A stretch of 60,297 nt of DNA from Micromonospora sicca (GTDB lineage Bacteria; Actinomycetota; Actinomycetes; Mycobacteriales; Micromonosporaceae), in assembly GCF_003172935.1 (NCBI RefSeq), contig NZ_QGKS01000182.1:1-60297 (forward strand). The letters are read 5' to 3'. Below are positions 52,659 through 60,297 of the stretch, piece by piece. The notes under the pieces were generated by a model. It saw nothing but the letters and a program-made list of their open reading frames with translations, ran no database searches and was not told the DNA's origin. The first letter of the stretch is position 1, and each line of letters starts with the position of its first letter. The position numbers and the translations under genes were made by a program.

Positions 52659-55141
52659 TTGCTGGCTCCCGCTGCGTAGAGCTGGGCGACCTCGGCGGCG
52701 GACAGGGCGCGGTCGTAGACCTGCACCTGGTCGATCGCGCCGCGCCAGTAGTCGACCGGGCCGCTGTTGTACCAGGCCCGTCCGATGACCGTCGGTCCGC
52801 TGGACGCCTCGCCCAGGCAGGAGCTGGCCGTGCCGGCCCGCTGCCCGTCGACGTAGAGCGTCAGCGTGCCGGTGGCGGCGTCCCGCACGCCGACCAGGTG
52901 GTACCAGCGGCCGGTCTGCGGTGCGGTCGGCGCGAGCGCCCGGACCCCGGCGAAGCTGAACGCGAACCGGTTGTCCGCGCCGGAGTACTGCAGGAAGAAG
53001 GCGCTGTGGTTGCTGCCGTCCTGGCTCACCGCGGTGGCGAACCCGCCGAGGCTGTCCAGCTTCACCCAGGCGGACGCGGTGTAGTTGCCGGTGGTGTCGA
53101 GGATCGCGGCGCGGGTGTCGACGTACTGGTTCACGCCGTTGAGCTGCACCGCGCTGCCGGAGTGGCCGGTGGTCCACGTCGCGCCGTTCATCAGCGTCCC
53201 GTCGTGGTTGCCGGCCTTGTCGTCGGTCACCGTGCCGGTGCCCTCGTCCAGCGGCCACCAGCCCACCCCGGTCAGCCCGGGCGTGCCCGGCGGCAGCTGC
53301 GGCGCGTTCGCGCCGGTGCCGTCGACCGAGCGGACGATGGCGCGGTTGACGTCCCGGACCCGGTCGAAGTCCATCTTCTGGATCTGGCGGTCGTAGGTGT
53401 AGAACCCGTTGACCTCGTGCTCCACGTCGGTGGTCTGGGTGTAGACACCGCCGGAGAGCCCGCAGCGGTTGGCCACGGTCAGCAGGTCGCGCTGGTTCTC
53501 CACGTAGCGATGGGTGAGGGTGGCGCTGTCCGGCGTCATCTCGTAGCCGTGCCCGTCGCCGAACCACATGTGGCCGGGCACCTCCAGCCCGAGGCCGCCG
53601 TGCTCGCCGTCCACGGCGACCCGGTCCCCGCTGGGGATCGGTGAGGCCGGGCCGAGGTACTGGTGGAAGTCGATGATGTCGCCGCGCCCCGAGTCGCCCT
53701 TGGAGGCGCAGCAGTTCACGCCGCTGTGCGCGTTGACCATCCGGCTCGGGTCCTGGGCGCGCAGCTCGTCGGCGATCCGGCCGGTAGCGGTGCGGTCCCA
53801 CTCGCCCCAGCCCTCGTTGAACGGCACCCAGACCGTGATGGACGTCCAGCTCTGGTGCTCGTCGACGATCTCCTTCAGCTGCCGCTCGAACTCCTGCTGC
53901 GCGTCGACCGGCGGGATACCGCCGGTACGCATGGCGGGCATGTCCTGCCACACCATGAGGCCCAGCCGGTCGGCCCAGTAGTACCACCGGTCCGGCTCCA
54001 CCTTGATGTGCTTGCGAATCGTGTTGAAGCCGAGCCGCTTGGTCTCGGCGATGTCGAAGCGCAGCGCCTCATCGGTCGGCGCGGTGTAGATGCCGTCCGG
54101 CCAGAAACCCTGGTCCAGGGTAGACAAGTTGAACAGAATCTTGCCGTTGAGGGCCAGGTGGAGCTTGCCGTCCGCGCCCTTGACCTTGGTCACCTCGCGC
54201 ATGCCGAAGTAGGACTCGACCCGGTCGACCTCCTTCGGGCCGTCCAGCACCCGCACCGTCAGGTCATAGAGGTACGGCGAGTCGGGCGACCAGAGCTGCG
54301 GGTTCGGCACCGGGACGCGCAGCTCGGCGCCGGCCGGTCCCGAGGCGCGGCCGACGACCCTGTTGCCGGCGTACGCGACGGCCTCGACCGTACGGCCGTC
54401 GCCCTCGGCGACCTGCGCGGTGAGCCGGAGGCTAGCGTCGTCCACGTCGGGCGTCATCCGTAGCCGGTCGACGTGGCTCGCCGGCACCGGCTCCATCCAG
54501 ACGCTCTGCCAGATGCCGGACGACGAGGTGTAGAAGATTCCCCGGTCCGGCACGTTGCGCTGCTTGCCGATCGGCTGCCAGGTCTTGTCGGTGCGGTCCT
54601 CGACGCCGACCACCAACTCCTGGGCGTTCCGGCCGCGCAGGGCGTCGGTGACGTCGACGCTGAAGCTGTCGTAGCCGCCACGGTGGGTGGCGACCTGGAC
54701 GCCGTTGACCCAGACCGTGGCGTCGTAGTCGACGGCGCCGAAGTTGAGGCGCAGCCGCTCGTCGCCGCCGATCCGCCAGTTCGCCGGCACCTGGAAGGAG
54801 CGCCGGTACCACATGCGGTCCTCGTGCCGCTGAATGCCGGACAGCGCCGACTCGATCGGGTACGGCACGAGCACCCGCTCGCTGAGCTGCTCGCCGATCG
54901 GCGGGGCTTCGCCTTCCTGTGCCCCCGCGAACTGCCAGACCCCGTTCAGGCTCTCCCACCTCTTACGGACCAGCTGCGGGCGGGGGTAGTCGGGAAGCGC
55001 GTTGTCCGGCGACACCTGGCCGGTCCACGGCGTGGCGATCGGTGGTGTGCCCGGATGCCAGGTCGCCTCGGCGCGCGCGACCCCTGGCACGCCGCCGATC
55101 ACGCAGGCCGCGGCGATCAGCGCGGTGGCTGCTCTTCTCAT
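52655..55141 (-). CDS. Secreted GH2-family glycosidase with C-terminal LamG domain
   Basis: The product has 828 residues with a Sec signal (ALIAAACVIGGVPGVARA). GH2 domains follow in order: jelly-roll (ESLNGVWQFAG, DRMWYRRSFQVP, VDYDATVWVNG), Ig-like, then a TIM barrel with general acid in VPFNEGWGEWD (about residue 440) and nucleophile region VDGEHGGLGLE (about 513). A LamG/concanavalin-like domain occupies about 655-825 (GWWPLDEGTGTVTDDKAG, SAWVKLDSLGG, GAIDQVQVYDRALSAAEV). Enzymes of this family remove beta-linked galactose, glucuronic acid, mannose or arabinose. It is the first gene of the minus-strand glycan operon, with a divergent DeoR gene ahead. Confidence 0.86.
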   Translation of the reverse strand: MRRAATALIAAACVIGGVPGVARAEATWHPGTPPIATPWTGQVSPDNALPDYPRPQLVRKRWESLNGVWQFAGAQEGEAPPIGEQLSERVLVPYPIESALSGIQRHEDRMWYRRSFQVPANWRIGGDERLRLNFGAVDYDATVWVNGVQVATHRGGYDSFSVDVTDALRGRNAQELVVGVEDRTDKTWQPIGKQRNVPDRGIFYTSSSGIWQSVWMEPVPASHVDRLRMTPDVDDASLRLTAQVAEGDGRTVEAVAYAGNRVVGRASGPAGAELRVPVPNPQLWSPDSPYLYDLTVRVLDGPKEVDRVESYFGMREVTKVKGADGKLHLALNGKILFNLSTLDQGFWPDGIYTAPTDEALRFDIAETKRLGFNTIRKHIKVEPDRWYYWADRLGLMVWQDMPAMRTGGIPPVDAQQEFERQLKEIVDEHQSWTSITVWVPFNEGWGEWDRTATGRIADELRAQDPSRMVNAHSGVNCCASKGDSGRGDIIDFHQYLGPASPIPSGDRVAVDGEHGGLGLEVPGHMWFGDGHGYEMTPDSATLTHRYVENQRDLLTVANRCGLSGGVYTQTTDVEHEVNGFYTYDRQIQKMDFDRVRDVNRAIVRSVDGTGANAPQLPPGTPGLTGVGWWPLDEGTGTVTDDKAGNHDGTLMNGATWTTGHSGSAVQLNGVNQYVDTRAAILDTTGNYTASAWVKLDSLGGFATAVSQDGSNHSAFFLQYSGADNRFAFSFAGVRALAPTAPQTGRWYHLVGVRDAATGTLTLYVDGQRAGTASSCLGEASSGPTVIGRAWYNSGPVDYWRGAIDQVQVYDRALSAAEVAQLYAAGASK

Positions 55142-55274
55142 CGTTCAGGGCCCCTTTCTCACGAGCATGGCGTGAGAGCGCAGGCCGCAGCGCCCGGGCC
55201 CGGGCCAGCGGTGGAGCCGGCCAGGCCGGGTGGAGGCCTGCCTGAAATCGTTGAGAAACAATCAACCACCGTCA

Positions 55275-55364
55275 CGATCCCAAGTCAATACCATTCGATC
55301 AGATCCGGTCAGAAACGATCCGGGGGCGCTTTCACCAGGGTCCGGAGCGGTGCAGAGTACGATC
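55275..55364. promoter_or_regulatory. Four phased CGATC repeats in the divergent promoter region
   Basis: CGATC starts at 55275, 55296, 55316 and 55360, spaced 21, 20 and 44 bases, that is near whole turns of the helix. The second and fourth are part of CGATCAGA. An inverted repeat TTGA-N7-TCAA is at 55251-55265. The region lies between the GH2 gene and the DeoR gene, so this is a plausible multi-site DeoR operator. Confidence 0.45.
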
Positions 55365-55400
55365 AGAAGCAGACCGACCCGTTCACGAAGAGAGGACAAC

Positions 55401-56237
55401 GTGGCACCTGGCGACGACTCCCGGACGGCGACCGAGGGCCGGCGAACCATGTTCGCCGCCGAGCGCCGGCAACGCATCCTCGAACTGATGCACGCCAACG
55501 GTGCGGTCTCACTGCGGGACATCGCCCAGGCCGTCCAGTCCTCAGAGGTCACCGTGCGACGTGACCTGCGGATCCTGGAGGCCGACGGGCTGCTCAACCG
55601 CCATCACGGCGGCGCGACCCTGCCCGGCGCGCTGGCCACCCCACCCGGCGCGCTGTCCCGGGAACCCACCTACGCCCAGAAGGCCCAGGTCGCCGCCGCC
55701 GAGAAGGCCGCCATCGCCGAGCTCGCCGCCTCGCTCGTCGAGGACGGCGACGCCATCGTCATCGGCGCCGGCACCACCACCCAGCTCTTCGCCCAACAGC
55801 TCACCCGGTACGCCGAGCTCGCCGTCGTGACCAACTCGCTGCTGGTGGCCCAGGCGCTCGCCAACGCGCCGCGGGTCGAGGTCGTCCTCACCGGCGGCAC
55901 GCTGCGCGGCGCCATCCTCGCGCTGGTGGGCAGCGCCGCCGAGCGCTCGCTCGCCGGTCTACGGGTGCGCCGGGCCTTCATCTCGGGCAACGGTCTCACT
56001 CCCGAACGGGGCGTCTCCACGCCGAACATGCAGGTCGCCAGCGTCGACCGGGCGCTCGCCGCGGCCGCCGAGGAAATCGTCGTACTCGCCGACCACACCA
56101 AGATCGGAGTCGACACCATGGTGCAGACCATCCCCACGGACGAGATCGACCACCTCGTGACCGACGACGCCGCCCCCCGCGACGTGCTCGACGAACTGGC
56201 CAACCGGGCCGTCCGGCTGCACGTCGCCCGCCCCTGA
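55401..56237 (+). CDS. DeoR-family transcriptional regulator
   Basis: The product has 278 residues from a GTG with AGAGGA four bases upstream; ATG at 55449 (MFAAERRQRIL) is an alternative. The HTH reads RQRILELMHANGAVSLRDIAQAVQSSEVTVRRDLRIL. The sensor domain has GDAIVIGAGTTTQLFAQQL, VVTNSLLVAQAL, VVLTGGTLRGAI and VVLADHTKIGVDTM. It diverges from the GH2-led operon and precedes an ABC ATPase on its own strand, so it probably senses a phosphosugar from the imported furanose. Confidence 0.87.
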   Translation: MAPGDDSRTATEGRRTMFAAERRQRILELMHANGAVSLRDIAQAVQSSEVTVRRDLRILEADGLLNRHHGGATLPGALATPPGALSREPTYAQKAQVAAAEKAAIAELAASLVEDGDAIVIGAGTTTQLFAQQLTRYAELAVVTNSLLVAQALANAPRVEVVLTGGTLRGAILALVGSAAERSLAGLRVRRAFISGNGLTPERGVSTPNMQVASVDRALAAAAEEIVVLADHTKIGVDTMVQTIPTDEIDHLVTDDAAPRDVLDELANRAVRLHVARP

Positions 56238-56310
56238 CGTCTTTACCTTTGCACCCGCCGTGCGCAATCATTCGCCTCAGCCGACTCGCCGGCCGCTACG
56301 AGGAGGCACC

Positions 56311-57819
56311 GTGGCAGGCAGCAGCACCGTGATCGAAGCCGCAGGCGTGGTCCGCGACTTCCCCGGCACACGCGCCCTCGACCACGTCTCGATCACGCTC
56401 CGGCGGGGCGAGGTGCACGCCGTTCTCGGCGAGAACGGCGCCGGCAAGTCGACGCTGGTCAAGGTGCTCTGCGGCATCGACCGACCGGACGCCGGGGTGC
56501 TCCGGCTGCACGGCACGCCGGTACGCTTCTCCTCCCCCCGCGACGCCGAGCGCGCCGGGATAGGCGCGGTCCACCAGGAGGCCAATCTCGTCCCCCAGAT
56601 GAGCATCGCCCGCAACCTGTTCCTGGGCCGCGAACCGCGCCACCGGCTCGGCCTCATCAACGTCGCGCGAATGAACACCCGGGCGCGCGACATCATGGCC
56701 GGCTGCGGCCTGAGGATCGACGTACGACAGCCCCTCGAGTCGTTCGACGCCGGGATCCAGCAGTTGGTCGCCGTGGCCCGCGCGGTCGCCACCGGCACCT
56801 CGGTGATCGTCCTCGACGAGCCCACCGCCGGCCTGGACGACGACCAGGTCGAACGACTGCTCAGCATGCTCGACACGCTGCGCGACCAGGGCCGGTCGAT
56901 CGTCTACGTCAGCCACCGTCTCACCGAGATCGAGCGGATCTGCGACCGGGCCACCGTGCTGCGCGACGGCCGGCTGGTACACACCGGCCCGCTCGCCGGC
57001 CTCGACCGGATGCGACTCGTGTCGCTGATGCTCGGCCGCCGGGTGGCGCTCGGGGCGACCGCCCCCGGCGGCGCATCAGCCGTCGAGCCCGCCGACCCGC
57101 CGATCCTGCAGGCCACCGGCCTCACCCGCCGCCACGTGCTCGGCGGCGTGTCGATCAACCTCCGACCGGGCGAGGTCGTCGGCCTCAGCGGCCTGCTGGG
57201 CGCCGGTCGGAGCGAGACGGCGAAGGCGATCGCCGGCGCCATGCCGCTGGACGCCGGGCAGGTGACCGTCTCCGGCGCCCGCCTGCGCCAGCGCTCGATC
57301 GCCGGCGCCGTCCGCGCCGGAGTGGGACTGCTGCCGCAGAACCGTACGACCGAGGGCATCATCGCCTCGCTGTCGGTCCGCGACAACATCGCGCTCGCCG
57401 CACTCCCCCGACTCTCCCGCGCCGGCATCGTCTCCGAGGCCCGGCTCGACCGGATCGTCGAGAACTTCACGCGGCGGCTACGGATCAAGGCGACCAGCCC
57501 GCACCAGCCGGTCGGGGAACTCTCCGGCGGCAACCAGCAGAAGGTGCTGCTGGCACGCTGGCTCGCCACCCACCCGCGGGTGCTGATGCTCGACGAGCCC
57601 ACCCGTGGCATCGACATCGGCACCAAGTCCGAAGTGCAGGCCCTCATCGACGATCTCGCGGTGGACGGGCTGGCGGTCATGCTGATCTCCTCCGACCTGG
57701 AGGAACTCGTCGGTTCCTGCGACCGCGTCCTGGTGCTGCGCGACGGCGCCGTCGCCGGTCAGTTGACCGGCCCGAACGTCACCGAGAAGAACATCATGGC
57801 GCTGCTCGCGGCGACCTGA
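56311..57819 (+). CDS. Orphan tandem sugar ABC ATPase (RbsA-like)
   Basis: The product has 502 residues; GAGGAGG four bases before the GTG fixes the start. Domain 1 has GENGAGKST, VIVLDEPTAGLDD and YVSHRLTEIERICDRAT. Domain 2 has GLLGAGRSETAKAI, LSGGNQQKVLLARWL and LMLDEPTRGIDIG. It is a close paralog of the ATPase at 45786, with the same ordered motifs throughout. No permease or binding protein follows: a broken transposase begins about 160 bases downstream. The partners may have been lost by insertion/deletion, or it may serve the permeases at 43812-45793. Confidence 0.87.
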   Translation: MAGSSTVIEAAGVVRDFPGTRALDHVSITLRRGEVHAVLGENGAGKSTLVKVLCGIDRPDAGVLRLHGTPVRFSSPRDAERAGIGAVHQEANLVPQMSIARNLFLGREPRHRLGLINVARMNTRARDIMAGCGLRIDVRQPLESFDAGIQQLVAVARAVATGTSVIVLDEPTAGLDDDQVERLLSMLDTLRDQGRSIVYVSHRLTEIERICDRATVLRDGRLVHTGPLAGLDRMRLVSLMLGRRVALGATAPGGASAVEPADPPILQATGLTRRHVLGGVSINLRPGEVVGLSGLLGAGRSETAKAIAGAMPLDAGQVTVSGARLRQRSIAGAVRAGVGLLPQNRTTEGIIASLSVRDNIALAALPRLSRAGIVSEARLDRIVENFTRRLRIKATSPHQPVGELSGGNQQKVLLARWLATHPRVLMLDEPTRGIDIGTKSEVQALIDDLAVDGLAVMLISSDLEELVGSCDRVLVLRDGAVAGQLTGPNVTEKNIMALLAAT

Positions 57820-57982
57820 CCACCGCCGCACACGACGTGAACGACGGCCCCTCCGGTCACGACACGACCCTGCCCCTGCCGAAAACCTCATCCGCCCTGG
57901 TGGGAGTCGGTGTACGGGGTGTCAGGGATCTTGACCCAGTTGTTTGCGCTGGGATCTCGGTCGGCTGGTGATCGCTGCGGCA

Positions 57983-59089
57983 TGATGGTCCGCCGTGCTG
58001 CTGCGACTGGCTTACTTGGATGGACGAACGTGTTCGCGGTGCTGCGCCTGCTACCGATGAGCAATCGGGACAAGGATGTGGAGATCCTTGCCTGCGCCAT
58101 CAGATCACCGTACTGGAGCGCCAGCTCGGCAAGGAGAAGGTGCGGTTCGACGCGACTGATCGGGCGTTCCTGGCGGCGCTGCTGCACCGGCTGCCGCGCG
58201 ACGTGCTGCGCGAGGTGCGGCTGCTGGTGCGTCCGGATACGGTGCTGCGCTGGCACCGCGACCAGGTCACCCGCCGCCACGCGGCCCGGTCCCGGTCCAA
58301 GCGCCCGGGCCGGCCGCGGGCCGTGCGCTCCATCCGCACCCTGGCCTTACGCCTGGCGCGGGAGAACCCCAGCTGGGGGTACCGCAGAATCCACGGCGAA
58401 CTGCTGGTTCTGGGGGTGAAGGTGGCCGCCTCCACGGTGTGGGAGATCTTGAAGGAGGCAGGCATCGACCCGGCACCCGAGCGCGCCTCCAGCACCTGGC
58501 CGACTTCCTGGGCTCCCGGGCTGACGCCCTGCTGGCATGCGACTTCCTCGAGACGGTCACCCTCACCGGGGCGCGGATGTACGTGCTCGCGGTGATAGAG
58601 CACGGCAGTCGCCGAGTCCGGATCCTGGGCGCCACCCCGCACCCGACCGCCGTATGGACGGTGCAGGCCGCGAAGAACCTCGTCATGGACCTCGAAGACG
58701 CCGGTTACCGAGCGCGGTTCATGATCCGAGACCGGGACGGCAAGTTCCCCGCGCTGTTCGACGCCGTCCTCACCGAGTCGGGGATCGAAATCGTGCGCAG
58801 CGGCGTCCGAATGCCAAGAATGAACTCGGTCATGGAGCGGTGGGTGCAGACCTGCAGGCGAGAACTCCTCGACAGGACCTTGATCTGGAATCAGCGCCAC
58901 CTGCTCCACGCCCTGCACGAGTTCGAACAGTTCTACAACGGGCACCGCCCGCACCAGGGCATTGCGAACGCCCGTCCGCTCCGCTCGCTACCTGCGCCGA
59001 TCGCCGATCCACACAAGATCACCCATCTCGACATACGCCGACGTGATCGGCTCGGCGGCATCCTCCATCAGTACGAACATGCCGCCTGA
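57983..59089 (+). pseudogene. Integrase-core transposase with two frameshifts
   Basis: The start region encodes NVFAVLRLLPMSNRDKDVEILA. The frame shifts near 58090 to LRHQITVLERQLGKEKVRFD, LRPDTVLRWHRD-like text and NPSWGYRRIHGELL, then shifts again near 58508 (one base missing in an AGCACCTGG-CC context) to LACDFLETVTLTGARMYVL, MIRDRDGKFPALFDAVL, RWVQTCRRELLDRTLIWN and YNGHRPHQGI, ending GGILHQYEHAA. It is a nearly full-length IS481/IS3-like rve transposase, inactive as read. It is related to, but clearly different from, the remnant at 390-757. Confidence 0.78.
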
Positions 59090-59092
59090 CCT

Positions 59093-59400
59093 GTGCGGAT
59101 GGGGTTTTCGGCAAGGGCAACCACCCTGCCAGCCGTCTTGACCTGGGCGGGAATCAGCGATGATCCGGCTCGGGCGAACGAGACACGGACGGCGCGGGTG
59201 CGGGCGGTCGAGGCCGGCCTGGCAGCGCTACCACAGGTCGCCGCGCAAACCGGGGCGGACCAGAACAGCGTCGACCGGCTGCGCGCGGACTACGAGAGCG
59301 TCCTTGATGAGGCTCGCTCCGACGATCGGAAACGGGCCGTAGCACAGGCGCGGGAGATAGAGAGCGAATCACCACCTCGCCTGACCGTCCCGTACGGCTT
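59093..59400 (+). pseudogene. Possible cation/proton antiporter C-terminal remnant
   Basis: The frame contains VLTWAGISDDPARANETRTARV, VEAGLAALPQVAA and VDRLRADYESVLDEARSDD. This resembles the cytosolic tail of CPA1-type Na+/H+ antiporters, which follows the last membrane helix. No membrane helices precede it because the broken transposase lies directly upstream. It is probably a truncated remnant; the assignment is weak. Confidence 0.3.
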
Positions 59401-59444
59401 TCGGTGCCCGCCTGGCCCGCCGCTGCAACGGCCCCGACGGACCG

Positions 59445-59921
59445 CTATCGGCCGGCATGTGCCTGCGCGATGGCCGGCGTGCGGTCGGTGCTCGGGGCGA
59501 GCAGGGCCAGCCTGGTCTCCTGGTCGACGTGCTTGGTGAGGTTGGCCCCGACCTCGGTGATGATGACCTCGAGGGTGGGCCAGACCTCGCCGTGCAGGAG
59601 GTGCCCGCCGACGGTGGTGCCGTCCCGGCGGCCGAGAACCGTGTGTATGTGCAGGGCGATCTTGCCGCGGTCGTCGGCGATGTCGCCGAGCAGTGACAGG
59701 ACCTCGACCTGTTCGGGCACCGGGATGCGGTCGTAGGCGCGCCGCTCGCGGTCGAAGTAGCCCACCTCCGCCGAGCGGAACCCGCCGACTGCCGTGACCC
59801 TCGCCCCCCGGATGTCGCACTGCTGTGCCGCTTGGTGGATGGCGGTCACCGCGTCCTCGCCCTTATCGACGGCGACGACCACTACGCGCCGGCCGCTGTC
59901 GGCCAATTCTAGTGTCTCCAT
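59445..59921 (-). CDS. PPC/DUF296-domain protein
   Basis: The product has 158 residues; GGGGAGG seven bases before the ATG at 59921 fixes the start. PPC domain motifs are AVDKGEDAVTAIHQAAQQ, GARVTAVGGFRSAEVGYF, VEVLSLLGDIADD and the metal-site type ALHIHTVLGRRDGTTVGGHLL, then GEVWPTLEVIITEV. Bacterial PPC/DUF296 proteins form trimers; plant relatives are joined to AT-hooks, but no DNA-binding segment is present here. Function is unknown. It stands alone among transposon debris. Confidence 0.82.
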   Translation of the reverse strand: METLELADSGRRVVVVAVDKGEDAVTAIHQAAQQCDIRGARVTAVGGFRSAEVGYFDRERRAYDRIPVPEQVEVLSLLGDIADDRGKIALHIHTVLGRRDGTTVGGHLLHGEVWPTLEVIITEVGANLTKHVDQETRLALLAPSTDRTPAIAQAHAGR

Positions 59922-60247
59922 AATCCTGCCTCCCCTACTTTGCCGGTGAGCTGCGGTTACACCTCCGCCGCCCAGCGGCCCAGCCGTTCCCGGTGTCGTG
60001 CCATCTGCGATACCCGTTGCTGGTGCCGCCATTTCGATCTCGGAGCAGATCATTTTCCTGCGAGGGCCGACACTTGGGTCGTCACGTCTTAGGGCGTTTC
60101 CCGACCCGGCCACCGGGTAGCACAATGCCCCCACGCAGGGACGTGCCGAGTCTCCTCCTCAGGGTGCGGGGTACGTGTTCAGCCTGAGGTGAGTCGCTGA
60201 TCGGGACCTGTTGTCCACTGTGGCTGGCGTGCTGGCATGATCTTCGG
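59922..60247. other. Intergenic, no gene recognised
   Basis: About 325 bases hold the PPC gene promoter region and probably the left end of the IS66-type element. No convincing open frame, tRNA or hairpin terminator is seen. Confidence 0.4.
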
Positions 60248-60297
60248 GTGTCGTCCGAGCCGCAGCGTCCCTCTTATGAGGATCTTGTGGGGATGCT
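60248..60297 (+). CDS. IS66-family transposase, 5' end only
   Basis: A GTG opens SSEPQRPSYEDLVGM and runs off the right edge. IS66 transposases commonly begin with a short leader followed by PSYE/DELAAL-type text and a coiled coil, which this matches. Only 16 codons are visible. The same family's 3' end is at the left edge, in the same orientation. Confidence 0.5.
   Translation, partial: MSSEPQRPSYEDLVGM

Noticed and set aside
49764..53987. Single 1407-residue protein covering both glycan hydrolases
   Set aside because: The part beyond 52658 is an out-of-phase reading of the GH2 gene. A signal peptide starts at the GTG that overlaps the GH2 stop.

Overview
The window looks like chromosomal or large-plasmid DNA from a high-GC actinomycete. 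The evidence is very GC-rich codons, frequent GTG starts, GTGA/ATGA start-stop overlaps, Tat signals and large secreted multidomain enzymes. No organism is named because no rRNA or marker gene is present. Both edges lie in IS66-type transposase genes on the same strand: a 3' end at 3-119 and a 5' end at 60248-60297. The sequence may therefore be flanked by two copies of one element, or be an assembly that broke at a repeat.

Layout. (1) 1-8.5 kb: transposase debris, two paralogous secreted M14 metallopeptidases flanking a decayed penicillin-acylase gene, and a receiver-TPR chimera. (2) 8.5-19.3 kb: a lipoprotein, then a minus-strand catabolic cluster. It holds an alpha/beta-hydrolase-fold protein, an IclR regulator, a betaine-type ABC importer, a nitrilase-family hydrolase, a DUF6282 protein and a FAD/Fe-S oxidase. 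Near-identical TGCA-N5-TGCA sites lie upstream of the hydrolase and the regulator. (3) 19.4-24.4 kb: an eroded stretch with IS6, methyltransferase, DUF2218, TetR and MocR remnants and a few small genes. (4) 24.5-38.4 kb: two divergent transcription units around a DeoR regulator. The minus arm codes for a YihT-like class I aldolase, a TauE/SafE exporter and two DUF202 proteins. The plus arm codes for an enolase-superfamily dehydratase, an aldehyde dehydrogenase, a phosphofructokinase-family kinase, a family-1 sugar ABC importer, two zinc dehydrogenases, an IolC-type aldolase and a GntR regulator. (5) 38.5-43.7 kb: a TrmB/LuxR regulator, a large secreted PA-domain protein and a frameshifted amidohydrolase. 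(6) 43.8-57.8 kb: a glycan-use locus with a GH2 enzyme, an (alpha/alpha)6 hydrolase and a YtfQRT/YjfF-type furanose importer, in which a TnpB element has been inserted. A divergent DeoR regulator and an orphan ABC ATPase follow. (7) 57.9-60.3 kb: a broken transposase, an antiporter remnant, a PPC/DUF296 gene and the edge IS66 gene.

How it fits together. Three modules combine an importer, enzymes and a local regulator. The most interesting is 24.5-38.4 kb. Its aldolase resembles the sulfofructose-1-phosphate aldolase YihT, and it sits beside a TauE/SafE-type exporter, a DeoR regulator, a sugar kinase and a semialdehyde dehydrogenase. This suggests degradation of a sulfonated or otherwise anionic sugar by a non-canonical enzyme set, because no recognisable sulfoquinovosidase or sulfoquinovose isomerase is present. 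The 9.1-19.3 kb module looks like an uptake and degradation route for an amine or amide compound of unknown identity. All functional statements are inferred from motifs, recalled families and context; no search was run.
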